Notes: a model not told the origin generated them from the sequence alone. DNA of 19,290 nt from JBKPHS01 sp046729975 (GCA_046729975.1 JBKPHS010000050.1:1-19290), one strand, 5' to 3'; positions 1 through 7,328 are shown, counted from the stretch's first letter. A program made the numbers and translations.

Positions 1-212
1 CCCGCCACTACGGCCTGCGCGCCGGGCCGCCCACCGAGTACTTCCGCCTGCACGCCGAGCTCGACCATGAGCACGCCGCGCAGTCCCGGGGCCTCATCGA
101 GGACCAGCTCGACGGCGCGGACCACGAGCGGCTACTCGCGATTGCCGAGGCCGCGCTGCGCGGGAACTGGACGCTGCTCGACGGAGTCGAGCGGCGCTTC
201 GGGCGCGGCTAG
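1..212 (+). CDS. TenA/PqqC-like iron-containing redox enzyme, C-terminal fragment
   Basis: The reading frame is open from base 3 to a TAG at 210-212, giving 69 residues; the gene begins upstream of the window. The fragment starts RHYGLRAGPPTEYF and contains the helical pattern H-x3-D-x2-H (HAELDHEH), then AEAALRGNWTLLDGVERRFGR at the end. The HYG...YF..H...D..H pattern followed by a helix ending in NW.LLDGV is typical of the last helices of the heme-oxygenase-like TenA/PqqC/CADD superfamily, whose His and acidic residues bind a di-iron site or a substrate. The exact reaction cannot be told from this piece. The family call rests on motif recognition only. Confidence 0.6.
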   Translation, partial: RHYGLRAGPPTEYFRLHAELDHEHAAQSRGLIEDQLDGADHERLLAIAEAALRGNWTLLDGVERRFGRG

Positions 213-254
213 CGGCCTGCGCAACTTTCGAGCGCACAGCGTGTTCGTGCGCCT

Positions 255-280
255 GTATCCCCGCGTCGGCGGGGAACGTC
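255..280. repeat. REP-like palindrome
   Basis: CCCCGC (259-264) and GCGGGG (269-274) form a 6-bp stem with a GTCG loop. On the minus strand it reads GACGTTCCCCGC...GCGGGGATAC, which resembles the dispersed REP-type palindromes (TTCCCGC...GCGGGAAT) seen between genes in many bacteria. It lies in the 178-base gap between the TenA-like gene and the secreted protein. Only one copy is visible here, so its repeat status is inferred. Confidence 0.4.
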
Positions 281-390
281 ATGGTGCTGACGCTGGAGCG
301 CAGCCGGGGTCACCGCGGTGTGAAAGCCGTGTAGGCTAGCCCCCGATCTGGCCCTCCAGCCCCCGTTTTTCCGTTTTCTAAGGAGGATTT

Positions 391-1086
391 GTGCGTAAGT
401 TCCTACTCGCCGCCCTTGTGGGTGCGCTTGCCCTTGCCGTCGCCGGCGTAGCCACCGCCGCGATCAACCAGGGGCAGGAGTTCAATCTCGACTGGACCAC
501 CAAGCGGCCGAAGGCCAACACCGGCATCAACGTCCGGTTCGACAACGCCGGCACGAAGGATGCGACCGGCAAGCCGAAGGCCGCCCGCAAGATCGTCCTG
601 AAGTTCCCGAGCGGCTTCAAGCACGACAGCTCGGTGCGCCCGACCTGCAGCCAGGCGAAGTTGCAGGCTCAGGGCCCGGCCGGCTGCCCGTCGAGGAGCA
701 AGATCGGCTCCGGTGAGGCCGAGGCCGTGACCGGCCTGCCAGCGCTCGACCCGGTGAACGTCACGCTGACGCAGTTCAACGCCAAGGGCGCGCTCCTGAC
801 ATACATCGCGCCGAAGCCCGGCGAGGCGGGCAACCCGTTCGTCATCAAGTCGACCATCAGGCGGAACGTGATAACGATAGTGCCGCCGAAGCTCGTTCAG
901 CCCACCCCCTACGGCGAGGCCATTCTCACGAAGGTCACGCTGAAGATCAGCGCGATCAAGAAGGGGAGCGACTTCCTCCTCACCACCCCGACCTGCCCGA
1001 GCAGCAGGAAGTGGGTCGTGACGGGTACGTGGACCTACGACGCGAGTACGACCACGGTCAAGGACAGCTCGCCCTGCTCGAGGTGA
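391..1086 (+). CDS. Secreted protein of unknown function, four cysteines
   Basis: This is a 231-residue protein with a clear Sec signal peptide: MRKF, a hydrophobic stretch of about residues 4-20, and a likely cleavage in the VATAA region near residue 24. The GTG start is fixed by a strong Shine-Dalgarno AAGGAGG at 380-386, four bases upstream. The mature part looks all-beta, with alternating hydrophobic residues and few helices. It carries Cys86 and Cys99 in a C-S-x3-L-x7-C-P-x2-S-x-I-G-x-G motif, plus Cys202 and Cys229, which could form two disulfides. The CP..S.IG.G motif recalls uncharacterised exported proteins of Thermoleophilia; that comparison is from memory. It stands alone between a REP-like element and a terminator. 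I do not recognise a function. Confidence 0.85.
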   Translation: MRKFLLAALVGALALAVAGVATAAINQGQEFNLDWTTKRPKANTGINVRFDNAGTKDATGKPKAARKIVLKFPSGFKHDSSVRPTCSQAKLQAQGPAGCPSRSKIGSGEAEAVTGLPALDPVNVTLTQFNAKGALLTYIAPKPGEAGNPFVIKSTIRRNVITIVPPKLVQPTPYGEAILTKVTLKISAIKKGSDFLLTTPTCPSSRKWVVTGTWTYDASTTTVKDSSPCSR

Positions 1087-1120
1087 GGAGATAGCGACCG
1101 GGTCAGCACCCTGAAGTTCG

Positions 1121-1147
1121 AACGGCCCCGCCTCGGCGGGGCCGTTT
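1121..1147. terminator. Bidirectional hairpin terminator
   Basis: AACGGCCCCGCC (1121-1132) pairs perfectly with GGCGGGGCCGTT (1135-1146), a 12-bp stem with a minimal loop. A short T run follows on the plus strand, and the AA at the stem start gives TT on the minus strand. It sits exactly between two convergent genes, stopping at 1086 and 1150, so it can serve both. Confidence 0.85.
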
Positions 1148-1149
1148 CG

Positions 1150-1860
1150 CTACCCGGACAGGGCCAGGAGCAGTCGCGGCGAGACGTAGACCTCGACGAA
1201 GGCGGCCAGGATCACCACGGGCGCGGCGATCGCGACCGTTACGAACGTGGCCGCGAGCAGCTTGTGCCATTCGCCCCTCTGGCTGGCGATGGTCCACGCC
1301 GCCAGCGGGAGGAAGAGCGCGACCAGCTCAGGCAGCGCGTGGGGGGCGATCCCGAGCAGAAGCACGCCCGGCGTCAGGCCGAGCTGCGGGGCCAGCGATG
1401 CCGCGGTGCCGCCGAGCGCGTAGGCCTGCGTCGACAGCGAGAACAGCGTCGCGCAGACCACGAACGCGATCGCGAGCGGGCCGGCCTTCTCGTGCACCCA
1501 GCGCGAGACCCCGGTCCGCCGTGCTGCCGAGTGGGGGAGGGAGCTGCCGGCGATGAAGCCCGCCACGCAGGCCATCGCGTGAAGCGCGAGCACGAGCGAG
1601 TTTCGGTACAGCACGTGCGCGACATCGCCCAGCGTGCCCGCGCGGTTGATGCCCGAGAGCGTCAGCAGCGTGGCGTCGGGGGTCGAGAACTTCGCCACGG
1701 CGTAGACCGCCCACAACAGCAGCAGGGCTATCGCCAGGCTCCCGGTGAGCCACTCCCGCAGGACCTTCCAGGGCTCGCGGTTCCACGCCTCGAGGGTCGA
1801 GCGAGTGTCGCGCAGGCCCTGGACGAGGACGAAGTCGTTGACGCTCACGCCCGTATGCAT
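1150..1860 (-). CDS. SpoIIM-family (DUF95) integral membrane protein
   Basis: The 236-residue protein has a short cytosolic N-terminus (MHTGVSVNDFVLVQ) and about five membrane segments. The stretch LLGIAPHALPELVALFLPLAAW followed by ILAAFVEVYVSP matches the PHG-x-x-E-L-P-A and A-x-x-E-x-x-x-x-P signatures of the stage II sporulation protein M superfamily. Outside endospore formers these proteins are common in actinobacteria and of unknown role, often linked to envelope or transporter functions. The ATG at 1860 was chosen because the open frame further upstream (to 2085) encodes Arg/Pro-rich non-protein-like sequence and overlaps the divergent gene's leader. No strong Shine-Dalgarno is visible. 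It converges on the secreted protein across a shared terminator. Confidence 0.75.
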   Translation of the reverse strand: MHTGVSVNDFVLVQGLRDTRSTLEAWNREPWKVLREWLTGSLAIALLLLWAVYAVAKFSTPDATLLTLSGINRAGTLGDVAHVLYRNSLVLALHAMACVAGFIAGSSLPHSAARRTGVSRWVHEKAGPLAIAFVVCATLFSLSTQAYALGGTAASLAPQLGLTPGVLLLGIAPHALPELVALFLPLAAWTIASQRGEWHKLLAATFVTVAIAAPVVILAAFVEVYVSPRLLLALSG

Positions 1861-1987
1861 CGGCCGGCGTCGCCCCGCGGTTGAGCGCTGGCAACCCGGT
1901 CCGACCCGGTGTAGGTTGCGGTGGTCCAGCCACTGTGGACCGCTCGCGGCAGCCGCCGGCGCGACCCCGACAAGGAGATTCCCCCGA

Positions 1988-2839
1988 ATGCAGACTCTCA
2001 AAGCCCGGTTCTCACGCGTGCGGCGCGCCCACGTGGCGGCGCTCGCCGGCGCCCTGGCGGTATCGGCCACAGCCGCGGTCGTCATCGCTCAGGCCGCACC
2101 CCCGACGGTCAACGTGTCCGTCCAGGGAGGCGGCAGATTCGCTGTCACCGGCGGGGAGGGCCTCAAAGCCGGCCCCACGCAGTTCGTCTTCAAGAACGTG
2201 TCGAGCAGGGAACGAAGCACCGTGATGGTCTTGCTGAAGCCCGGTGTGACCGTTGAGCAATTCACGGCGGAGGCAAAGAAGGTCAAGGACGATCCGTCGA
2301 GGGTCTACGGGCTGGGGAGCTTCGAGACGGGGACGGACCTCTCGCCGAAGCGCACCCACCGGACGACGATCACCCTCAAGGAGGGGACGTACGTCATCTA
2401 CGACATCACCCGTGGGGCGATCCAGGGGCCGGTTATCACCGTCGGCGCCGGACCCAACGGCGCGACCGGCCCGAAGCCGGACGCGACCATCCGCATGAAG
2501 GACTATGCGTTCAGCCTGCCGTCGACCCTTGACCGCTCGGGCACCTTCCGCTTCCGCAACGTGGGCGACGACCCGCACTTCGCGATCGCATTCCGTCTGA
2601 AGAAAGGTGTTAGGTCGACGACGGTGGTGGACGGCTTCAGGAGAGGCGATGAGTCGGTGGGGGAGCACATCGCCGGGGTCGGGAATCTGCTGGGCGTGGT
2701 GTCCCCGGGAACGACCAACGACGTCCGCTACAGGTTCAGGCCGGGCCGCTACGTGATGGTCTGCTTCTTCTCCGACCGGAAGACAAAGGGGAAGGAGCAC
2801 TCGCTCCTCGGCATGGAGCGGGCCTTCAAGGTCGAATAG
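1988..2839 (+). CDS. Exported protein with two cupredoxin-like domains, C-terminal type-1 copper site
   Basis: This is a 283-residue protein. The ATG at 1988 follows AAGGAG (1972-1977); the open frame extends to 1745 but that part reads as non-coding. Residues 15-36 form a hydrophobic export signal ending AQA. Two similar beta domains follow (about 40-152 and 165-283), each with a T/TF-x-F-x-N-V strand and an L..G.Y.. strand. Only the second keeps a plausible type-1 copper set: His197 (DDPHF), Cys259 (YVMVCFF), His271 and Met276 (EHSLLGM). The first has lost these residues. The C-to-H spacing (11 residues between) is longer than in plastocyanin or azurin. A role in extracytoplasmic electron transfer or copper binding is inferred. 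The gene is monocistronic and convergent with sufB. Confidence 0.7.
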   Translation: MQTLKARFSRVRRAHVAALAGALAVSATAAVVIAQAAPPTVNVSVQGGGRFAVTGGEGLKAGPTQFVFKNVSSRERSTVMVLLKPGVTVEQFTAEAKKVKDDPSRVYGLGSFETGTDLSPKRTHRTTITLKEGTYVIYDITRGAIQGPVITVGAGPNGATGPKPDATIRMKDYAFSLPSTLDRSGTFRFRNVGDDPHFAIAFRLKKGVRSTTVVDGFRRGDESVGEHIAGVGNLLGVVSPGTTNDVRYRFRPGRYVMVCFFSDRKTKGKEHSLLGMERAFKVE

Positions 2840-2858
2840 CCGAGCAGAACCGTCAGCG

Positions 2859-2882
2859 TCGGCTAGCTAGCCCGCTAGCCGA
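2859..2882. terminator. Hairpin between convergent genes
   Basis: TCGGCTAGC (2859-2867) pairs with GCTAGCCGA (2874-2882), a perfect 9-bp stem with a 6-base loop. It overlaps the sufB stop codon and lies 20 bases after the cupredoxin gene stop. There is no T tract, so it may be a weak bidirectional terminator or a 3'-end stabiliser. Confidence 0.45.
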
Positions 2883-4275
2883 TGCTGCCGATCATCTCGA
2901 GCTGAATCAGGCGGTTCAGCTCGACGGCGTACTCCATCGGCAGCTCCTTCGTGACCGGCTCGATGAAGCCGTTCACGATCATCGCCGCCGCCTCATCCTC
3001 GGAGAGGCCGCGCGATTGGAGGTAGAAGAGCTGCTCGTCGGAGATCTTGCCGACCACGGCCTCGTGGGCGACGGTCACGTGCGGGTTCTGGATCTGGATG
3101 TCGGGCCAGGTGTCGGACCGTGACTCCGGGTCCATCATCAGGCCGTCGCACTGGACGCGCGCCTTCGAGCCCGCGGAGTTGTGGCCCATCCGGACCAGCC
3201 CGCGGTAGCCCATGACCCCGCCGTCCTTGGAGATCGACTTGGCGAGGATGTTCGAGCTGGTCTCGGGCGCGAGGTGCATGACCTTGGCGCCCGTGTCCTT
3301 CCAGACCTCGCCGGAGGCGACGCCCACGTTGAGGTGGTCGGCGCGCGCCTTCGGGCCGAGCAGGAAGGAGCCCGGGTAGAGCATCACGAACTTGGCGCCC
3401 ATCGACCCGCCGACCCACTCGACGGTGCCTTCCTCCTCGACGACCGCGCGCTTGGTGTTCAGGTTGTAGACGTCCTTGGACCAGTTCTGGACGGTCGTGT
3501 AGCGGGCCTTGGCGCCCTTCTTCACGAAGATCTCGACGACGGCGGAGTGCATCGAGTTGACGCTGTAGGTCTGCGCCGTGCAGCCCTCGATGTAGTTCAC
3601 GTCGGAGCCCTCGTCGGCGATGATCAGCGTGTGCTCGAAGGTGCCCTCGCCTGAGCCCTCCATGCGGAAGTACGCCTGGAGGGGGAGGTCCACCTTCACG
3701 CCCTTCGGCACGTAGAGGAACGAGCCGCCCGACCAGACAGCGCCGTGCAGCGCCGAGAACTTGTTGTCCTGCGGCGGCACGTTCTTCGTCATGAAGTACG
3801 GCTCGACCAGCTCCGGATACTCCGTGACCGCTGTGTCCATCGAGCAGAAGATGATCCCGAGGTCCTCGTACTCCTTCTTGAGGCCCTCGTAGACGGGCTC
3901 CTGGCGCCAGACGCCGACGACGCCTGCGAGGTGCTCGCGCTCGGCCTGCGGGATGCCGAGGTCCTCGTAGGTCTGCCTCATGTCCTCGGGGACCTCGTCC
4001 CAGCTGTTGTAGCGCCCCGCGGTGGGCGGGGAATAGAGCACCAGCTCGTCGAAGTTCAGGCCGGAGAGGTCGACGCCCCAGGTCGGGATCGGCTTGCGCT
4101 CGAAGATCTCGAGCGACTTGAGGCGCTTGGCACGCATCCAGTCGGGCTCGGCCTTGATCTTCGAGAGCTCCTCGACGACCTCGCGCGAGATTCCCTTCTT
4201 CGCGACCAGCTGGCCCTGCTCGTCCTCGACGATCGGGCTCTTCTTCGCGATCCTGGTCTTGTCCGTGGCGGCCAT
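2875..4275 (-). CDS. sufB: SufB, Fe-S cluster scaffold subunit
   Basis: SufB forms the SufBC2D scaffold on which Fe-S clusters are assembled with sulfur from SufS/SufU. The 466-residue length fits the family. The C-terminal beta-helix core is intact, with GCTAQTYS (Cys232), ARVQCDGLMM (Cys376) and VAHEAVVGKISDEQLFYLQSRGL (His404); these are the likely counterparts of the E. coli SufB residues C254, C405 and H433 implicated in cluster building. The ATG at 4275 is preferred over an in-frame start at 4314 because AGGA lies eight bases upstream of it. The gene is transcribed alone, away from the other suf genes, which lie 4.2 kb further along beyond the iron transporter. It has its own good promoter. 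Confidence 0.97.
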   Translation of the reverse strand: MAATDKTRIAKKSPIVEDEQGQLVAKKGISREVVEELSKIKAEPDWMRAKRLKSLEIFERKPIPTWGVDLSGLNFDELVLYSPPTAGRYNSWDEVPEDMRQTYEDLGIPQAEREHLAGVVGVWRQEPVYEGLKKEYEDLGIIFCSMDTAVTEYPELVEPYFMTKNVPPQDNKFSALHGAVWSGGSFLYVPKGVKVDLPLQAYFRMEGSGEGTFEHTLIIADEGSDVNYIEGCTAQTYSVNSMHSAVVEIFVKKGAKARYTTVQNWSKDVYNLNTKRAVVEEEGTVEWVGGSMGAKFVMLYPGSFLLGPKARADHLNVGVASGEVWKDTGAKVMHLAPETSSNILAKSISKDGGVMGYRGLVRMGHNSAGSKARVQCDGLMMDPESRSDTWPDIQIQNPHVTVAHEAVVGKISDEQLFYLQSRGLSEDEAAAMIVNGFIEPVTKELPMEYAVELNRLIQLEMIGSIG

Positions 4276-4313
4276 GTGGTAATTCCTGCTACCGGGGTCG
4301 GATATCTGCGGCA

Positions 4314-4342
4314 AGTCTAGCGAGCGGGCCGGGCCGACCCAA
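4314..4342 (-). promoter_or_regulatory. Predicted sufB promoter
   Basis: On the minus strand, TTGGGT (4342-4337) and TAGACT (4319-4314) are separated by exactly 17 bases. The expected start is near 4307, leaving a leader of about 32 bases with AGGA at 4287-4284 as ribosome binding site for the sufB ATG at 4275. Confidence 0.55.
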
Positions 4343-4379
4343 CCGCCGGCGCGGGCGAATCAGACTTCGCTAGTCGGAA

Positions 4380-4393
4380 TTAGGGTACCCTAA
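4380..4393. promoter_or_regulatory. Palindromic operator (DtxR/IdeR-like) over the -10 of the iron transporter operon
   Basis: TTAGGGTACCCTAA is a perfect 14-bp palindrome. Its TTAGG/CCTAA arms match the half-sites of DtxR/IdeR iron boxes (TTAGGTTAGSCTAACCTAA), though the arms are closer together than in the 19-bp consensus. TACCCT (4386-4391) inside it is a TANNNT -10 box, and seven bases later comes the GTG start at 4399. No Shine-Dalgarno is present, so the transcript is probably leaderless. A repressor here would cover the -10 element. Iron control fits the Fe(III) transporter downstream. Confidence 0.6.
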
Positions 4394-4398
4394 GTCCC

Positions 4399-4611
4399 GT
4401 GAAGGGGAAGATCGCTCTGGTCATCGCCTGCGCCGCCCTGGGAGCCGGCGCCTCGCTCGCGGTCGGCGCCTGCGGCGAGGACCGCGGGAGCGTCGAGATC
4501 GAGGGCGGCACCACCGGAACCGGCGGCACCACTCGAACCGGCGGCACGACCGAGACCGGCGGCACGACCGAGACCGGCACGACGGAGTCCACCGGCACGA
4601 CGGGCGGCTAG
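4399..4611 (+). CDS. Small Thr/Gly-repeat lipoprotein of the iron transporter operon
   Basis: The 70-residue product starts MKGKIALVIACAALGAG and has a hydrophobic signal segment (about 5-22) ending in a lipobox-like VGAC at 22-25. This suggests lipidation at Cys25 after cleavage; Cys11 lies inside the hydrophobic core. The rest is an acidic stretch (EDRGSVEIE) and then six-residue repeats GGTTGT, GGTTRT, GGTTET, GGTTET, ending TGTTGG. There is no other domain. It is the first gene of the operon and its TAG is three bases before the GTG of the binding protein, so the two are translationally coupled. I do not recognise it as a known transporter component. It could be a wall-spanning tether or simply a leader peptide gene. 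Confidence 0.65.
   Translation: MKGKIALVIACAALGAGASLAVGACGEDRGSVEIEGGTTGTGGTTRTGGTTETGGTTETGTTESTGTTGG
4504..4575 (+). repeat. Four tandem 18-bp coding repeats (GGTTxT)
   Basis: Codons 36-59 of the small lipoprotein consist of four 18-bp units encoding Gly-Gly-Thr-Thr-x-Thr, with variation mainly at the fifth codon (G, R, E, E) and at wobble positions. Such a repeat may vary in copy number between strains. Confidence 0.8.
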
Positions 4612-4614
4612 CCG

Positions 4615-5643
4615 GTGTCGCGCAGGAAGCTGATCGCGGGCACGGTCGTGACCGCGGCGCTGTTCGTCGGCGCGCTGGTCGCGTTCGTGGTCATGGCCTC
4701 GGACTCCTCCGGCAAGGAGCTGACGGTCTACACGGCGCGCTCCCACTACGGCGAGGAACAGCCGTTCAATGACTTCGCCGAGCGCAGCGGCTACGACCTG
4801 AAGCTGTTCGGCGGGTCGGCCTCCGAGCTCTACGAGCGGCTGGAGGGCGAGGGCGACCGGACCAGCGCTGACGTGCTGATCACAGTCGATGCCGCGAACC
4901 TGTGGCGGGCCGAGCGCGACGGCCTGCTCGAGCCCGTGCGCTCCGCGGAGCTCGACCGCAACGTCCCCGCCGACCTGCGGGACCCCCGCGGCCAGTGGTT
5001 CGGCCTCACCATTCGCGCCAGGACGATCATGCGCTCCACCGAGCGGATGCGGCCGAACGAGGTGACCACGTACGAGGGCCTCGGCGACCCGCGGTGGAAG
5101 GGCCGGCTCTGCCTGCGGAGCGCCACGAGCGACTACAACGTCTCGTTCGTCGCCGACCGGATCGCCAAGGACGGCCGCGAGCCCGCCGAGCGGATGCTGC
5201 GCCGCTGGATGTCGAACGACCCGACGATCCTCGGCTCCGACACCGACGTGCTCGAGGCGATCGCCGCCGGCCGCTGCGACGTCGGCCTCACCAACTCGTA
5301 CTACCTGGGGCGGGAGCTGAAGGAGGATCCCGACTTCCCGGTCGCGCCGGTCTGGGCGGATCAGGAGGGCCGCGGGACGCACGTGAACCTGTCGGGATTC
5401 GGAGTGGTGCGCGGCACGGACGACCGGGGCGGCGCCGTGCGGCTGCTCGAGTTCCTCTCGCGGCCGAGCGAGCAGGAGGTGTTCGCGCAGAACAACGACG
5501 AGTTCCCCGTGGACCCGGACGTGCAGCCCGCCGCCGAGGTCGCGCGCTGGGGCTCGTTCAAGCGCGACCCGATCGACGTGGCCGGCGCGGGGGAGCGGCT
5601 CGACGACGCCGTCGAGCTGATGAGCGCGGTCGGGTGGAAGTAG
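4615..5643 (+). CDS. fbpA: Fe(III) ABC transporter substrate-binding protein (FbpA/FutA type)
   Basis: The 342-residue protein has an N-terminal signal anchor (RRKLIAGTVVTAALFVGALVAFVVM, about 4-27) and then a periplasmic-binding-protein fold beginning KELTVYTARSHYGEEQPF. Tyr229-Tyr230 in TNSYYLGREL correspond to the paired iron-binding tyrosines of FbpA/FutA, and His44/Tyr45 lie in the N-lobe ligand segment. No lipobox is seen, so it is probably anchored by the uncleaved helix or secreted. The GTG start three bases after the previous stop was chosen because it keeps the signal sequence and couples the two genes. The permease gene overlaps its 3' end by ten bases. Confidence 0.92.
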   Translation: MSRRKLIAGTVVTAALFVGALVAFVVMASDSSGKELTVYTARSHYGEEQPFNDFAERSGYDLKLFGGSASELYERLEGEGDRTSADVLITVDAANLWRAERDGLLEPVRSAELDRNVPADLRDPRGQWFGLTIRARTIMRSTERMRPNEVTTYEGLGDPRWKGRLCLRSATSDYNVSFVADRIAKDGREPAERMLRRWMSNDPTILGSDTDVLEAIAAGRCDVGLTNSYYLGRELKEDPDFPVAPVWADQEGRGTHVNLSGFGVVRGTDDRGGAVRLLEFLSRPSEQEVFAQNNDEFPVDPDVQPAAEVARWGSFKRDPIDVAGAGERLDDAVELMSAVGWK

Positions 5644-7328
5644 CCCGCCCGGCACGAGTCCGCGTCCCCGCGGCCCCCGGGATCGACGGCTGGACGCTTG
5701 CGACGCTCGTCGCCGCGCTAATCGTGGCTGGGCCGCTCGTCGGCTTGCCGCTCAGCTTCGTCACGGCGCCGCCCGACGCCTTCGGCCAGTTCAGGGGCCT
5801 GCTCCCGGACGCCCTCGCGAGCACGGCGCTGCTCGTCGCCGGCGTCGGCGCCGGCACGCTGGCGCTCGGCACCTCGCTCGCCGCGCTCGTCTCCTTCTAC
5901 GACTTCCCGGGCCGGTCCTGGATCGAATGGGCGCTGGTGCTGCCGCTCGCGATGCCCGGCTACGTGTTTACGCTCTTCGCCCTCGGCCAGCTCGACTTCG
6001 ACAGCCCCCTGCAGCGGGCGCTGCCCTTCGACCTGCCGGACATTCGCTCGACCGGCGGGGCAATCGCCGTCTTCACGCTCACGCTCTATCCGTACGTCTA
6101 CCTCCTCGCCCGCGGCGCCTTCCTGTCCCAGTCGCGCGCGCTGCTCGAGGCGGCGCGCGGGCTCGGTCTCTCGCGCTCGGCGGCGGTCGCACGCGTCGCG
6201 GTCCCGCTCGCGCGGCCGGCGCTGCTCGGCGGGGTGGCGCTGGCGCTGATGGAGACGCTCGCCGACTTCGGCACCGTGAACCTGCTCGGAGTCCAGACCT
6301 TCACGAACGCGATCTACAAGGTCTGGTTCGGCGCCTTCGATCGCGAGGCCGCGATGCAGCTCGGTGCGCTGCTCGTGTCGGTCACCCTCACGCTGCTGGC
6401 CCTCGAGCGCTTCGCCCGCGGCCGGGCGCGCTACCACCAGCACGCCGCGCGCGGCGAGGCGATCGAGCCGGTCCCCCTGCGCGGCGGCAGGGCGGCTCTC
6501 GCCGTCGCGCTGCCGCTCGTGCTCGTGGCGGTCGTTGTCGTCGCTCCCCTGGGCCAGCTCGCGGCCTGGTCCGTCAAGTCGATCCAGGACGGCCTGCTTG
6601 CACCCGAGTTCGCCGCCGCCGCACGCAACAGCCTGATGCTCGCGGCGCTCAGCGCCGTGCTGGTGGGCGCGGTGGCGCTCCTGCTGGCCTACGGACTGCG
6701 CGCATCGCGCTCCCGGGGGACGGCAGGTGCGGTCCGGTTCGCGACCATCGGGTACGGCCTCCCGGGATCGGTCGTGGCCGTCGCGGTCGCCGCGCCGCTC
6801 GGCTGGCTCGACGACCGTGCGGCCGATGCCGGCTCGGCGGTCGGGCTCGGAGTCGCGCTGCTGTTCACGGGCACGGTGATCGGGCTCTTCTTCGCCTACC
6901 TGGTGCGCTTCCTCGCGCTCGGCTTCCAGTCGGTCGAGACGGCGCTCGGGCGCGTGCCCGAGAACCTGGACGAGGCCGCACGCGGGCTCGGCTCCGACCG
7001 GCTCGACGTGCTCGCCCGCGTGCACCTGCCGCTGATCCGCACGGGGCTGCTGACCGCGGCGCTGCTCGTCTTCACCGAGGTGATGAAGGAGCTGCCCGCC
7101 ACCCTGCTGCTGCGTCCGCTCGGAGGCGACACGCTTGCCGTGCAGGTCTGGCAGGCCACGACCGAGTCGCTCTGGGAGACCGCCGCTCTGCCGGCCCTCC
7201 TGATCGTGCTCGTGGGGCTGCTGCCGGTCATCATGTTGATCCGACTCTCGGGCCGTCGCGTCGCGACCCCACAGGTGATGGAGGGCGGCCCGGAGCTCGA
7301 CCCGAGGACCGAAGCCGCCGTCCCATGA
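5634..7328 (+). CDS. fbpB: Fe(III) ABC transporter permease, fused two-domain FbpB type
   Basis: This membrane component moves iron across the inner membrane. With a GTG start at 5634 the protein is 564 residues, the usual size for FbpB, with about twelve hydrophobic helices in two homologous halves. Each half carries an EAA loop that docks the ATPase: EAARGLG at 172-178 (LSRSAAVARVAVPLARPALL) and EAARGLG at 447-453 (SDRLDVLARVHLPLIRTGLL). The late motif MKELPATLLLRP is typical of iron permeases. The open frame continues far upstream through the binding-protein gene, but that part is Arg/Pro-rich shadow sequence. The chosen GTG overlaps the fbpA stop. The 3' end overlaps the ATPase start as ATGA. 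Confidence 0.92.
   Translation: MEVARPARVRVPAAPGIDGWTLATLVAALIVAGPLVGLPLSFVTAPPDAFGQFRGLLPDALASTALLVAGVGAGTLALGTSLAALVSFYDFPGRSWIEWALVLPLAMPGYVFTLFALGQLDFDSPLQRALPFDLPDIRSTGGAIAVFTLTLYPYVYLLARGAFLSQSRALLEAARGLGLSRSAAVARVAVPLARPALLGGVALALMETLADFGTVNLLGVQTFTNAIYKVWFGAFDREAAMQLGALLVSVTLTLLALERFARGRARYHQHAARGEAIEPVPLRGGRAALAVALPLVLVAVVVVAPLGQLAAWSVKSIQDGLLAPEFAAAARNSLMLAALSAVLVGAVALLLAYGLRASRSRGTAGAVRFATIGYGLPGSVVAVAVAAPLGWLDDRAADAGSAVGLGVALLFTGTVIGLFFAYLVRFLALGFQSVETALGRVPENLDEAARGLGSDRLDVLARVHLPLIRTGLLTAALLVFTEVMKELPATLLLRPLGGDTLAVQVWQATTESLWETAALPALLIVLVGLLPVIMLIRLSGRRVATPQVMEGGPELDPRTEAAVP

Noticed and set aside
255..280. CRISPR repeat resembling the type I-E form
   Set aside because: Only one palindrome is present, with no second repeat at spacer distance and no cas genes.
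1923..1941. Inverted repeat GGTCCA-N7-TGGACC between the SpoIIM-like and cupredoxin genes as an operator
   Set aside because: The six-base arms are expected by chance in this composition, and no convincing promoter overlaps them.
1861..2085. N-terminal extension of the SpoIIM-like protein
   Set aside because: It would overlap the divergent cupredoxin gene and its promoter region, and its sequence is not protein-like.
4380..4593. Minus-strand Val/Pro-repeat open frame opposite the small lipoprotein
   Set aside because: It is the reverse complement of the GGTTxT repeat. The plus frame has a signal peptide, a lipobox and operon coupling.
4902..5633. N-terminal extension of the iron permease (808-residue frame)
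   Set aside because: It is a shadow frame of the binding-protein gene with Arg-rich low-complexity composition. The GTG at 5634 gives the usual permease size.
5927..7324. N-terminal extension of the ATPase (809-residue frame)
   Set aside because: It overlaps the permease in another frame and has no domain-like sequence. The ATPase begins at the ATGA overlap.
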